From assembly GCA_018388625.1 (NCBI GenBank), contig CP074402.1:1984001-2048000 (forward strand): a stretch of 64,000 nucleotides of DNA. Direction: 5' to 3'. Under the pieces are notes generated by a model. That model saw only the letters and a program-made list of their open reading frames with translations, was not told the DNA's origin and made no database searches. This DNA is from Nocardiopsis eucommiae. Lineage in GTDB: Bacteria; Actinomycetota; Actinomycetes; Streptosporangiales; Streptosporangiaceae. This document shows positions 52,270-64,000 of this stretch, in pieces; position 1 is the stretch's first letter; each line of letters starts with the position of its first letter. Made by a program: the position numbers and the translations under genes.

Positions 52270-52827
52270 ATGTACCCGCCTCAACCGCCCCAGGGCCCCG
52301 TCCCCGGGGGTCACGACCCCTACAACCAGGGGCAGTACGGATACCCCGGCGTTCCGCAGGCCCCGGACAAGATGCCCGGCACCGCGATCACGGTGCGCGT
52401 GCTCATGTTCATCGGCGGTGTGTTCGGCCTGCTCATGGGTGGTCTCGTCCTCCTGATCGGCCTCGCGGCCGGTGGCGACGGCGAGTTCGCCCAGGGCTTC
52501 ACCGAGGGCATGCAGGGGTCGGGCGTCCACGTCGACCCGGCCGAGGTCGTCGTCGTCATGGCGATCATCGGTGGCGTCATGCTCGTGTACGGCATCGTCT
52601 CCACCGCGCTCGCCTCGTTCATGGGCCGGCGCAGCGGTGGCATCCTCTGGTCGATCGTCGTCTTCCAGAGCCTGGCCGCGCTCCTGCTGGTCGTGAACCT
52701 GTTCACCGGCGCCATCGGAGCGATCATCCCGCTGCTCTTCGCGGTCGGCATGATTGTCCTGATGGTGGTTCCGGCGACCCGCGCGTACTACACGCCCGCG
52801 TCCGCCGGTCCCCGCGCGGGCTACTGA
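52270..52827 (+). CDS. Pro/Gly/Tyr-rich four-helix membrane protein, copy 1
   Basis: A disordered N-terminus of about 38 residues (PPQPPQGPVPGG, NQGQYGYPG) precedes about four transmembrane helices. It shares TVRVLMFIGG and VYGIVSTALASFMGRRSGG with the next gene, so the two are tandem paralogues. ATG 52270 has GGAGGAA 4 bases upstream. Function unknown. Confidence 0.75.
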   Translation: MYPPQPPQGPVPGGHDPYNQGQYGYPGVPQAPDKMPGTAITVRVLMFIGGVFGLLMGGLVLLIGLAAGGDGEFAQGFTEGMQGSGVHVDPAEVVVVMAIIGGVMLVYGIVSTALASFMGRRSGGILWSIVVFQSLAALLLVVNLFTGAIGAIIPLLFAVGMIVLMVVPATRAYYTPASAGPRAGY

Positions 52828-52926
52828 GATCCGGGACGGTCCCGACCGTCCCGGCCCCCGTCGTTCCCCCGGGTCTGTCTCTGTAGAGCCTTCCCGCCGT
52901 CCCCACACTTCTCAGAGAGGACCAAG

Positions 52927-53564
52927 GTGTATCCCTCACCTCCCTCCGGCCCCAACCAGCCCTATGGTCAGGGTCAGCCCCCGCAGCACCAGCAGCAGGG
53001 CGGCTACGGCTACCCGCAGCAGCCGATGCCGCACGGCCCCGGCCCCGGCCACCCCTACGGCGGCGCCCCCGGTGCTCCGGTCCCGCCCCCGCACTTCCAC
53101 GGCGCCCCCGGCGTCCCCGACGCCATGCCGGGCCAGGCCACCACGGTCCGGGTGCTGATGTTCATCGGCGGTCCGGTCGGCATCCTCTTCGGCCTGCTGC
53201 TCGGCGCGCTGGTCCTGTTCGGGGTGGGCCTGGGCGCCGCCGCCGGAAGCTCGCCCGAGGTGGACAGCGCCGAGATGGCCGGCATGATCGGTGTCTTCGG
53301 AGCACTCGGCGCCGTCGTCGCCCTGATCCCCCTCGTCTACGGCATCGTCTCGACGACGCTGGCCGCCAAGATGGGCAAGCGCTCGAAGGGCGTCTACTGG
53401 GGTGTGGTCGTCTTCAACATCGTCGCCGCGCTCGTCCTGGTGCTCAACGTGGTCGCCTCGATCGTGATGGAGGAGTCTCCTCCTCGCTGATCCCGCTGGC
53501 GTTCCACGCCACGATGACCGGGCTCATGTTCGCCCCGCGGGTGCGTCAGTTCTACGGCGCCTAG
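52927..53564 (+). CDS. Pro/Gly/Tyr-rich four-helix membrane protein, copy 2 (frameshift near 53478)
   Basis: A paralogue of the preceding gene with a longer, His/Gln/Pro-rich N-terminus (about 75 residues) and the same membrane core (TVRVLMFIGGPVGILFG, YGIVSTTLAAKMGKRSKG). One base is missing at GGAGTCTCCTCC near 53478; the repaired frame adds a final helix and ends FYGA at 53564. GTG 52927 follows GAGAGGA. Confidence 0.7.
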
Positions 53565-53892
53565 ACGCGCACGTCACGGCCGGTCGATCCGGCGGAGACC
53601 GGAGCGACCGGTGAGGGGCCCGGCGGGAGACCGCCGGGCCCCTCGGCGTTCGCGCACCCGCCCCCGGAGCCCGTACGGGGATGCGTCGGTGGCCAGCGGC
53701 GATAGCCTTGGAATGGCCGGACCGACGCCGTTGTCCTCAACGGTGCGGGTCCTCGGCGGCCACTGCAAACCATGCGCGCGGGCGTGGCGGTCCCCTCTAC
53801 GATGGGCCCCTACCGACCACGCGTGACCACGGTCCCGCCCAGGGACAACCCCGCCGCCACCTCGCGGCGGAGCCAAGCACAGGAGGGCATCA
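53565..53892. other. Intergenic region before alaS
   Basis: 328 bases. A perfect 14-bp hairpin GAGGGGCCCGGCGG with 53631-53644 ends the upstream unit. TAGCCT at about 53702 is a -10 candidate for alaS, giving a leader of about 180 bases. No T-box is recognisable. Confidence 0.45.
53613..53644 (+). terminator. Terminator upstream of alaS
   Basis: A perfect 14-bp stem around GAGA. Confidence 0.75.
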
Positions 53893-56558
<2,666 letters not shown>

Positions 56559-57086
56559 ACGCCCGGGCGACCGGCCGGTCCGGCCGCGCCCCGTGGACCT
56601 TCGGGTCACACGGGGCGCGGCCCGCGTCCCGCCACACCGGAACGGCCAATGCCCCCGTGTCGCCGCTCATGTCCGTACAGTTTCCCCATGTGACCAAGCT
56701 GACGGTTCTCCCGGCACCGGGGCCCGCTCCGACTCACGCCACGGCCGGAGGGCCGGGCGTCCCGGGCCCGTACCAGGCACGTGACCACCGTGACCTACAC
56801 TCGGACGGTACGTGTGCTCCCCGGTCCCCGTCGCCACGGCAGACCCGAGGCCTGAGGCCCGTCCCCGCGCGACCGGGAGCGTTCCATGCGTGAGGCTGCG
56901 CACCGTCATCGAATCGGGCATACTGTGGCGCGTCACAGCCGATCACATGGCTGTCTGCGCGGAGATTCCCGCGATCCAGCTGATGAACAGGACCACCGTG
57001 TTGAGGATTTCCCAGCAGCGGTGCTGTGCCGTCGACGGCACGGCCGCCCGCGCGAGCAGCGCCCCCAGGCAGGAGGAGGCGTCCTC
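56559..57086. other. Intergenic region between alaS and ruvX
   Basis: 528 bases. The alaS terminator is at 56582-56622. TACACT (about 56794) and CATACT (about 56919) are -10 candidates. An AGCC/GGCT hairpin lies near 56938-56955. No gene is supported, though a small RNA cannot be excluded. Confidence 0.4.
56582..56622 (+). terminator. Terminator downstream of alaS
   Basis: GGCCGCGCCCCGTG with CACGGGGCGCGGCC, a perfect 14-bp stem. Confidence 0.75.
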
Positions 57087-57575
57087 GTGAGACACGGTGT
57101 GCGCCTGGCCATCGACCCGGGCAACGCGCGTATCGGAGTCGCCGCCAGCGACCCGAGCGGCGTACTGGCCAGTCCGGTCGAGACCATCCCGCGAGGCAGG
57201 GGCGACGTCCAGCGCATCGCCCTCCTCGTCCTGGAGAAGGAGGCCCGCGAGGTCGTCGTGGGCTACCCTGCTTCACTGTCCGGCCAGGAGGGACCGGCGG
57301 CCCGGTCCGCGCGCGAGTTCGCGAACACCCTGGCCCGACTCCTCGACCCCGTCCCCGTCCGGCTCGTGGACGAACGACTCACCACGGTGACCGCCCAGGG
57401 ACAGCTGCTCTCCGGTGCCTCCTTCGGAAAGAAGGGCGCGAAGGGTGGCCGGGCCCGCCGCTCGGTCATCGACCAGGCGGCCGCCACCGTGCTCTTGCAG
57501 AGCGCCTTGGACCAGGAACGGTCGACAGGCCATCCCCCGGGCGAGACCGTCCGTGCAAGCCAGGGAGATTCATGA
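57087..57575 (+). CDS. ruvX: RuvX/YqgF-type Holliday junction resolvase-like protein
   Basis: An RNase H-fold protein of 162 residues, thought to act on pre-16S rRNA or Holliday junctions. It has RLAIDPGNARIGVAASD with the first catalytic Asp, VVVGYPASLSG, and LVDERLTTVTA. GTG 57087 follows AGGAGGAGG. Its stop overlaps the mltG start (ATGA). Confidence 0.92.
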   Translation: MRHGVRLAIDPGNARIGVAASDPSGVLASPVETIPRGRGDVQRIALLVLEKEAREVVVGYPASLSGQEGPAARSAREFANTLARLLDPVPVRLVDERLTTVTAQGQLLSGASFGKKGAKGGRARRSVIDQAAATVLLQSALDQERSTGHPPGETVRASQGDS

Positions 57576-59949
57576 CCGACAGGGATGACCACCCCGATCC
57601 CTACCGTGGCCGTGCCGACCGTGAGGGCGGCTACGACTACGACCCGCTGTCCGACCCGCTGCCCGCGCAGCCGCCGTCACGCGGCCGACGCGCGCGTCCC
57701 GAGCCCCGGTCCAACCCCTGGCCCGAGGAGCCCGGGACGGGTGGGTTCGGACACACGGGACCCCCACCGGTGACGTCCGCGCCCCCGGTACGCGTCCCCC
57801 GCACCGGGTGAGTCCGACCCGGCCCGGACCGGACCCGCCCCGGGCCGCCGTCGCAGGGCCGAACCCCCTGCGGACGAGACGCCGTGGAACGGCGACCCCC
57901 AGACGGCCCAGCCCCGACGCTTCGGCGCGGCCGACGCCCTGCGCGGCGGCCGGGCCGCACGCGGCGGACAGACCTCCCAGCGACCCGCCCAGGGTTCCCC
58001 CTCGGACACCGGTAGCCACCAGCGCCCCAGTCCCGACGCGACCCAGGACGCCCTGGCGGCCCTGGCCAACCTGGGCGGTGCCCAGAACCCGGCACGCGGA
58101 ACCGGGGCCCCCAGCCCCCGCCGAGCCCCCGCCGAGCCCCCGCACAGGAACAACCTCCCCGCAGGGCCCGTCGCGCCCGCGCCGAGGAGCCCGCCGAGCC
58201 GCGCTCCGTCTTCTGGGGCGACGACGCCGACGAACCCGCCCCCGGCTTCCTCACCGATCCTCCCGAGGAGGAGCCCCAGGGACGCCGGGCCCGTCGCAGG
58301 CGTGCCCAGGAGCCCCAGCCGGAGCCGGTGCGCGACACGGGCGCCTTCCGTGCGCTCGAGCCCGAGGACGAGGAGCCGACCGGCCGCCGCGGTCGCCGTC
58401 GTGCCCGCCGCGCGGCCGAGGAGAACCCCGAGGACACCGGTCCGTTCCGGGCCCGTGAACCCGAACCCGAACCCGAGCCCGAGGAGCCGACCGGCCGTCG
58501 CGGCCGTCGGCGCGCCCGCCGTGGGGCCGATCCGGAGCCGGAGGAGTCCGGCGCCTTCGCCGCCGCTCCGGTCACCGACACCGGCGCCTTCGCCGAGCTG
58601 TCCCATCTGGACGAGGACGAGGAACACCTCACGGACACCGGCTCCTTCCTCGCGCAGGAGCCCGAGGACGAGGAGCCCAAGGGGCGTCGTGGGCGCCGTC
58701 GCGCCAAGCGGGGCCGTCGCGCCGAGCCCGAACCCGTGGTGGAGGAGGAACCCGAGGAGGACCTCTACGAAGAGGACAGCCTCGAGGACATCGCGGCCTC
58801 CTACGGGGACAGCCGTGCCACCCGGAAGCGCGCCAAGCGCGCCAAGGCCGCGCAGGCCGCCCGCCTCAACAAGGGCAAGCCGAAGAAGCGTAAGAAGAGC
58901 AAGGGCATGACGATCCTGCTCGTGCTGGTCCTGCTGCTCGTGGTCGCGGGCGGTGGCTTCGCGGTCGCCCGCACCTACGTCTTCCCGCCGGACTTCGACG
59001 GTGAAGGAGAGGGCGAGGTCGTCTTCGCCATCGAGAACGGTCAGAGCGGCACCGCCGTCGCCCAGAGCCTGGTGGACCAGGGTGTGGTCGCCAGCGTGCG
59101 GTCCTTCACCAACGCCCTCAGGTCGAGTGGCGGAGAGGGCCTGGTGCCCGGAACCTACTCCCTGGCCGAGGGGATGAGCGGGGAGAGCGCCGTGGCGGCT
59201 CTGCTCGACCCGGAGAACCGGCTCGGGGGCGGGTCACCATCCGCGAGGGGCTCCGCTCCGACCAGATGCTCCAGCTCCTGGCCGACAACACCGGTCTGAG
59301 CCTGGAGGAACTCCAGGCGGCGTACGAGCAGACCGACGACCTCAACCTGCCCGACTACGCGACGGAGGGTCCGGCTGGCTACCTGTTCCCGTCCACCTAC
59401 CGCTTCGAGCCCGACACCGAGGCCCTGTCGATGCTGCGGACCATGGTCACCCAGCACAAGCAGGTCGCTGAGCAGGTGAACCTGGAGTCCCGGGGATCCG
59501 ACCTCGGGTACGACCCCAACGAGATCATGGCGATCGCCTCCATCGTGCAGGCCGAGAGCGGCCGGGCCGAGGACATGCCGAAGATCTCCCGCGTGGTGCA
59601 CAACCGCCTGGACATCGACATGCCGCTCCAGATGGACAGCACCTGCTTCTACGCCATCGGCGAGTACGGCATCGCGCTCAACAACGACCAGCTGGCCCAG
59701 TGCCGGGAGGACACCAGTGGGTTCGACACCTACCACAGCCCCGGGCTGATCCCCGGCCCGTTCGTCGCTCCGGGTCAGGACGCCATCGAGGCGGCCCTGG
59801 ACCCGGCCGACGGCGAGTGGCTGTACTTCGTGGCCACCGACCCGGACAACGGCGTCACCGAGTTCGCTGAGACCCACGAGGAGTTCGAGGTCCTCAAGGA
59901 ACGCTTCCAGGAGACGTGGGGCGGCGGATCGAGCGAGGGCGGGGAATGA
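57572..59949 (+). CDS. mltG: Endolytic transglycosylase MltG with long disordered N-terminus (four frameshifts)
   Basis: MltG cuts nascent peptidoglycan strands. The C-terminal YceG domain has ASIVQAESG with the catalytic Glu and VHNRLDIDMPLQMDST. One transmembrane helix (MTILLVLVLLLVVAGGGFAV) precedes it. The cytoplasmic N-terminus is about 445 residues, far longer than usual: charged and low-complexity, with repeats of GRRGRRRARR type alternating with acidic blocks and DTGAF/DTGSF. Missing bases near 57742, 57797, 58137 and 59232 split it; the first two are inferred from composition only. The stop overlaps aroE. Confidence 0.85.
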
Positions 59950-60785
59950 CGCGCGCCGCCGTCCTCGGCTCGCCGGTGGCCCACTCGCTCTCCCCGGTCC
60001 TGCACACGGCCGCGTACGCGGCACTCGGTCTGGAGGACTGGTCGTACGGGATCGTCGAGTGCGACGAGGCGGGGCTGGGGCCCTTCCTCGCCGGGCTGGA
60101 CCCCGAGGAGTGGGCCGGGCTCTCCCTGACCATGCCGCTCAAGCGCCGGGCCATGGAGCTGGCCGACGAGGTCACCGACCTGGCCACGGCGGTCGGCGGC
60201 GCCAACACCCTCGTCCGTCGGGACCGGGGGTGGTCGGCCCTGAACACGGACGTGGAGGGGATCGCCACCGCCCTGACCGAGGCGGGTGTGCCGACCCCGG
60301 CCAGTACGGTCGTCCTGGGCGCCGGTGCCACCGCGGCCTCCGCGCTGGCGGCGCTGCGGGAGCTGGGCGCGACCGGACCGGTCACCGTCCTGGCCCGGGA
60401 CACCGCGCGTACCGGCGAGGTCACGGAGGCGGCCGAGCGCCTGGGCCGTCCCGTCCGGGTGGCCCCGCTCGCGGAGATCGACCGCCACCTGGACACCGAC
60501 CTCGTGGTCTCCACGCTGCCCTCGGGGGCGGCGGACGAGTACGCCAAGCGGATCGCGGACTCCCGGGCGGACCTGTTCGACGTGATCTACGCCCCGTGGC
60601 CGACCCCCGCCGCCACGGCGGTGGCGGCCCGTGGCGGACGGGTGGTCGGCGGTTTCCCGATGCTCCTGCACCAGGCCGTCGCCCAGGTCCGCCTCATGAC
60701 GGGGGTGGACGACGTCCCCGTGGACGCCATGCGGGCAGCGGGGGAGGCCGAGCTGGTCCGGCGCTCCGCCCAGCCCGGGGTCTGA
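59946..60785 (+). CDS. aroE: Shikimate dehydrogenase
   Basis: AroE reduces 3-dehydroshikimate with NADPH. It has [15 protein letters not shown] for shikimate binding, [10 protein letters not shown] with the catalytic Lys, GGANTLVR, and the Rossmann motif [13 protein letters not shown]. Length (279) is normal. The gene overlaps the mltG stop by 4 bases, so translation is coupled. Confidence 0.94.
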   Translation: MTRAAVLGSPVAHSLSPVLHTAAYAALGLEDWSYGIVECDEAGLGPFLAGLDPEEWAGLSLTMPLKRRAMELADEVTDLATAVGGANTLVRRDRGWSALNTDVEGIATALTEAGVPTPASTVVLGAGATAASALAALRELGATGPVTVLARDTARTGEVTEAAERLGRPVRVAPLAEIDRHLDTDLVVSTLPSGAADEYAKRIADSRADLFDVIYAPWPTPAATAVAARGGRVVGGFPMLLHQAVAQVRLMTGVDDVPVDAMRAAGEAELVRRSAQPGV

Positions 60786-61167
60786 CCACCGGACACGGTG
60801 GTCGCGGGTCCTGCTATATTGGGTGTCATCGACTTGGTCCGGTGTGCCAGACACGCCGGAACCGCAAGCGGAGATGATCCTCCCACCTACCGGGCCGCGC
60901 CCGTGTGGGTCCCGGTCAGACGATGGGCTCAGCGCCCCGAACGCGTCGGACTCCCGTGTACGGGTTCCGGCGCCCCGGTGCGCGGTCCCCTCGTCAACGT
61001 CCGGTCGGATCGCCCCGCTTGCACACGCTGGCGGGGTTTTCGTTTTTGGTGAGACCCCAACGCGGGCGGGTGGCCTGAACAAGCACGGGCGACCCGGTCG
61101 AACAGGCCGACCACCGAGTGGTGGACGGCCGGTCCCAGGTAATCCGAGAAAGCTAGGGAGGGGTCTC
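60786..61167 (+). promoter_or_regulatory. Long infC leader with an internal terminator
   Basis: TATATT at about 60815-60820 is a clear -10, giving a leader of about 340 bases. The leader holds CCCCGC (61013-61018) with GCGGGG (61031-61036) followed by TTTTCGTTTTT, a textbook intrinsic terminator 120 bases before infC. This suggests attenuation, as for the L20-controlled infC leader of Bacillus. Confidence 0.6.
61013..61047 (+). terminator. Intrinsic terminator in the infC leader
   Basis: A 6-bp GC stem with an 11-base T-rich tail, the strongest U tract in this window. Confidence 0.75.
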
Positions 61168-61751
61168 ATCAGCACAGAGCCCCGCATCAATGACCGTATC
61201 CGGGTGCCCGAGGTCCGACTCGTCGGACCCAACGGTGAGCAGGTCGGAATCGTCTCCGTGCAGGACGCGCTGCGTCTGGCCCAGGAGTCGGACCTCGACC
61301 TCGTCGAGGTCGCGCCGACCGCGCGCCCGCCGGTCGCGAAGCTGATGGACTACGGCAAGTTCAAGTACGAGTCCGCGGTCAAGGCCCGTGAGTCGCGCAA
61401 GAACCAGTCGAACACGATCATCAAGGAGATCAAGCTCCGCCCGAAGATCGATCCGCACGACTACGAGACCAAGAAGGGTCACGTCGTTCGGTTCCTCAAG
61501 AGCGGGGACAAGGTCAAGGTGACGATCATGTTCCGTGGCCGTGAGCAGTCCAGGCCCGAGCTCGGGCGCAGGCTGCTGGCGCGTCTTGCCGAGGACGTCC
61601 AGGATCTTGGAACGGTCGAGTCCCAGCCCAAGCAGGACGGCCGCAACATGGTCATGGTGATCGGTCCGCACAAGCGGCGTTCCGAGCACAAGGCCGAGGC
61701 CCGCGCCGCGGCGGGGACAAGACCCGCCGCGACGAGCGCGACCAGGCGTAG
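61168..61751 (+). CDS. infC: Translation initiation factor IF-3, AUC start (frameshift near 61716)
   Basis: IF-3 checks start codons on the 30S subunit. The N-domain begins [19 protein letters not shown]; the linker and C-domain have [10 protein letters not shown] and [16 protein letters not shown]. No ATG, GTG or TTG lies near the conserved N-terminus; ATC 61168, placed 4 bases after GGGAGGGG, is the likely start. Rare start codons are used for autoregulation of infC in many bacteria. One missing G near 61716 shifts the C-terminal tail; repair ends it at TAG 61749-61751, about 194 residues. Confidence 0.92.
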
Positions 61752-61934
61752 GGCGCCAGGGAAGTCCCCACCGCCCGGACGCCGTGAAGGCGACGACCGG
61801 GTGGTGGGGTGGGCTGCGCCCGACCAGTCCGTGATGCACCGGTGTGCGACGGGATCCCGCCGTAGTGGCGGAACAATCGCGGTGCCCGCATCCTGTGCGG
61901 GGGCCGCGCCGACGGAGTAGGAGACGACGGCGAC

Positions 61935-62129
61935 ATGCCGAAGAACAAGTCCCACAGCGGAGCCAAGGACCGTTTCAAGGTCACCGGCTCCGGCAAGATC
62001 ATGCGCCGCCGTGCCAACAAGAACCACATCCTTGAGCACAAGACCTCCAAGCGCAAGCGCAAGCTGAGCACGGAGGCCGAGCTCGCTCCGGCCGACACCA
62101 AGAACATCAAGAAGCTCCTGGGCATGTAG
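61935..62129 (+). CDS. rpmI: 50S ribosomal protein L35
   Basis: 64 residues, beginning [20 protein letters not shown] and ending [11 protein letters not shown], the complete L35 family sequence. It lies in the universal infC-rpmI-rplT order. Confidence 0.96.
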   Translation: MPKNKSHSGAKDRFKVTGSGKIMRRRANKNHILEHKTSKRKRKLSTEAELAPADTKNIKKLLGM

Positions 62130-62292
62130 CACCGGAGCACCCGTCCTCCTTGGCGAGCCCGTGCGCCCGACCCCGTCGGCGCGCTGAGGCGCCCGGAGGA
62201 CACCCACCTGAAGCGAACACGGTCGCTGGGTGCGTCCTGGCCGGACCGGTCGGCGCGCCGTGCGCGCCGGAAGAACCAATGAGGGAGTCACT

Positions 62293-62664
62293 GTGGCACG
62301 CGTGAAGCGGGCTCTCAACGCCAAGAAGAAGCGCAAGGTCGTTCTCGACCGGGCCAGTGGTTACCGCGGGCAGCGCTCGCGTCTGTACCGCAAGGCCAAG
62401 GAGCAGATGCTCCACTCGATGACCTACTCCTACCGGGACCGCAAGGACCGCAAGGGGCAGTTCCGTCGTCTGTGGATCCAGCGCATCAACGCCGCCTCCC
62501 GCGCTCACGGCCTGACCTACAACCGTCTCATCCAGGGGCTGAAGCTGGCTGAGATCGAGGTCGACCGTCGCATGCTGGCCGAGCTGGCCGTCAACGACGA
62601 GGCCGCCTTCGCCGTTCTCGTGGAGAAGGCCAAGCAGGCCCTCCCCGCCACCGCCGCGGCCTAG
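62293..62664 (+). CDS. rplT: 50S ribosomal protein L20
   Basis: 123 residues with [20 protein letters not shown] and [18 protein letters not shown], typical of L20. In Bacillus and E. coli L20 represses its own operon through leader RNA. GTG 62293 follows GAGGGAG. Confidence 0.96.
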   Translation: MARVKRALNAKKKRKVVLDRASGYRGQRSRLYRKAKEQMLHSMTYSYRDRKDRKGQFRRLWIQRINAASRAHGLTYNRLIQGLKLAEIEVDRRMLAELAVNDEAAFAVLVEKAKQALPATAAA

Positions 62665-62694
62665 CGGGCAGTTGGAAGAAGCAGACGGGTAGCG

Positions 62695-63542
62695 ATGGCG
62701 AGCCACGAGTTCACGAGTGTCCGGTCACCCAGGATCAAGGGGGTTCGGCGGCTCGCCAAGCGCACCTTCCGTCAGCGTGAGCGGCGCTTCCTCGCGGAGG
62801 GGCCGCAGGCGGTACGGGAGGCCCTGGCCGCCGTCAACGGCGGCGTCGGGCGGTCCCCTACAACGGGACCGCCCACGGCGTCGTCGAGGTCTACGCCACG
62901 GCGGAGGCCATGCAGCGCCACATCGACCTGATGGACGCCGCCCACACCGCGGGCGTGCCCACCCACCGGGTCAGTCTCGACGTGATGTCCGAACTGGCGC
63001 AGACCATCACCCCGCAGGGGGTCATCGCGGTCTGCGAGTTCGTCGACGTCCCCCTGGAGAGCGTGTCCGACGTGCGTCTCGCCGTCGTCCTCTCCCACGT
63101 GCGCGACCCCGGCAACGCCGGTACGGTCCTGCGCACCGCCGACGCGGCCGGAGCCGACGTCGTCATCTTCACCGACGCCTCGGTGGACCCCTACAACGGC
63201 AAGTGCGTGCGCGCCTCCGCCGGAAGCCTGTTCCACCTGCCCGTGGTGGTGGGGGTGCCGGTGGCCCGGGCCGTGGACTTCCTGCACGGCGCCGGAGCGA
63301 AGGCATGGGCCGCGGACGGCAGCGGCGACCGCGATCTGCACCAGCTGGCCGACGACGGCGACCTGGACGGCCCGGTCGGCTGGGTCTTCGGCAACGAGGC
63401 CTGGGGCCTGCCCGAGGAGATCGTCCAGCAGACGGACGGCGCGGTCAGCGTCCCGATCTACGGCGCCGCCGAGAGCCTGAACCTGGCCACGGCGGCCGCG
63501 GTCTGCCTGTACACGACCGCCCGTCAGCAGCGCCGCGCCTGA
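62695..63542 (+). CDS. SpoU-family 2'-O-ribose RNA methyltransferase (frameshift near 62854)
   Basis: A SPOUT methyltransferase of about 282 residues after repair. The N-terminal substrate-binding part has RRFLAEGPQAVREAL; the knot has VVLSHVRDPGNAGTVLRTAD, GWVFGNEAWGL and VSVPIYGAAESLNLA, the three SpoU motifs. It probably modifies rRNA, next to genes for ribosomal proteins. A 5-C run reads as four near 62854 (GGTCCCCTACAAC). Confidence 0.9.
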
Positions 63543-63945
63543 GCGCGGCCGATCCGGACCGGCGTCGCCGGTGTCCGGTCTACGGCGGGCCCGAAAGGCT
63601 GGATCCGGCCAGCGTCGCGGCGGGCCCTTCGTGGTTGGCCGCGCCGTGCCGACGCCGCTCCGTGGAAGCCCCTGACCGCGCTTCGGCGTGGCGGAACCAG
63701 GCCGAATAGTCACTCCCCGTCACGGTCGGGCGGCTGACCCGGCGTGCCGTGCCGGTCGTCCCACACGCTCGGTAACAGGTTGCCTCAACCACCCGAAATG
63801 CACGTGCACGGGGTTCGAGTGTCGATAGGGTCGGGCCAGTACGACGGTGGTTCATGCGCATCCCGCTTGTCCACCCCCGGCCGACCCGTGTCAGGGGTCG
63901 GACGGTGCGCGTGTTCACGGTGGCACGGCGGGCTTGGCGACAGGG
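63543..63945. other. Intergenic region after the rRNA methyltransferase
   Basis: About 400 bases with several GC-rich inverted repeats (for example near 63555-63582) that could end the infC-rplT unit. TAGGGT at about 63826-63831 is a -10 candidate for a downstream gene. No gene is supported. Confidence 0.35.
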
Positions 63946-64000
63946 TGTGAGCACACGAAGCTCGAACGTGTCGGCGGGGGCCCAGGGTCGGCGGGCGGCC
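63946..64000 (+). CDS. Possible start of a gene running off the window
   Basis: GTG 63946 opens a frame that has no stop to the end of the window. The frame is also open upstream to ATG 63854. Only about 18 codons are visible from GTG, so no family can be named. The position after an rplT-spoU block is where other actinobacteria carry further genes, but this is only suggestive. Confidence 0.2.

Noticed and set aside
53565..53892. T-box leader upstream of alaS
   Set aside because: No T-box sequence (TGGNACCGCG-like) or specifier loop is visible; only a terminator and a -10 candidate.

Overview
The window is about 64 kb of high-GC actinobacterial chromosome. Gene content and order point to a filamentous member of the Streptosporangiales, most like Nocardiopsis or a close relative. 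The clues are BldD, a MacR/MacS-type two-component pair, the actinobacterial integration host factor, a PknL-like PASTA kinase with its Rv2175c-type partner, and a pyrK/pyrD pair inside a complete pyr operon. Nearly everything is housekeeping core. I saw no prophage, insertion sequence, CRISPR array, tRNA or rRNA gene.

Layout. 1-6.9 kb: end of a membrane protein, macS-like kinase, molybdenum oxidoreductase, an aromatic leader peptide with an attenuator before DAHP synthase, thiI, phosphofructokinase and macR. 7-13 kb: PASTA kinase and thiamine genes (thiO-thiS-thiG behind a TPP riboswitch; thiE), with an Rv2175c-type regulator between them. 13-20 kb: phosphotransferase, two oxidoreductase-fold proteins, a DUF418 membrane protein, polyprenyl synthase, metF and a GNAT enzyme behind a LexA box. 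20.4-32.2 kb: bldD, then pyrR-pyrB-pyrC-carA-carB-pyrK-pyrD-pyrF, which runs from bicarbonate and glutamine to UMP. 32.6-37 kb: mihF-gmk-rpoZ-coaBC-metK. 37-41 kb: secreted and wall-anchored proteins, a DUF349 protein and a metallo-hydrolase. 41.4-45.4 kb: aspS, then an ABC-F protein with an upstream micro-ORF, then a zinc-finger microprotein. 46-53.6 kb: SpoIIE-type phosphatase, rarA, a membrane pseudokinase and four small membrane proteins. 53.9-63.5 kb: alaS-ruvX-mltG-aroE and infC-rpmI-rplT with an rRNA methyltransferase.

The sequence itself has a strong artefact. At least 26 genes, including essential ones (carA, carB, aspS, alaS, infC), are broken by single missing bases, nearly always in G or C runs. 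I count 38 such sites. Restoring one base at each gives a full-length family member every time. I treat them as sequencing or assembly errors and report each gene across its whole span.

The most interesting biology is in leaders and operators: the aromatic attenuator, a riboswitch-like structure between carB and pyrK, a leaderless micro-ORF that may control the ABC-F gene, a DasR-type palindrome at pfkA, a LexA box at the GNAT gene, a CRP-type box before pyrR, and an intrinsic terminator in the infC leader, whose gene starts with AUC. Many genes carry a TANNNT hexamer 6-7 bases before the start codon, as expected for leaderless transcripts.
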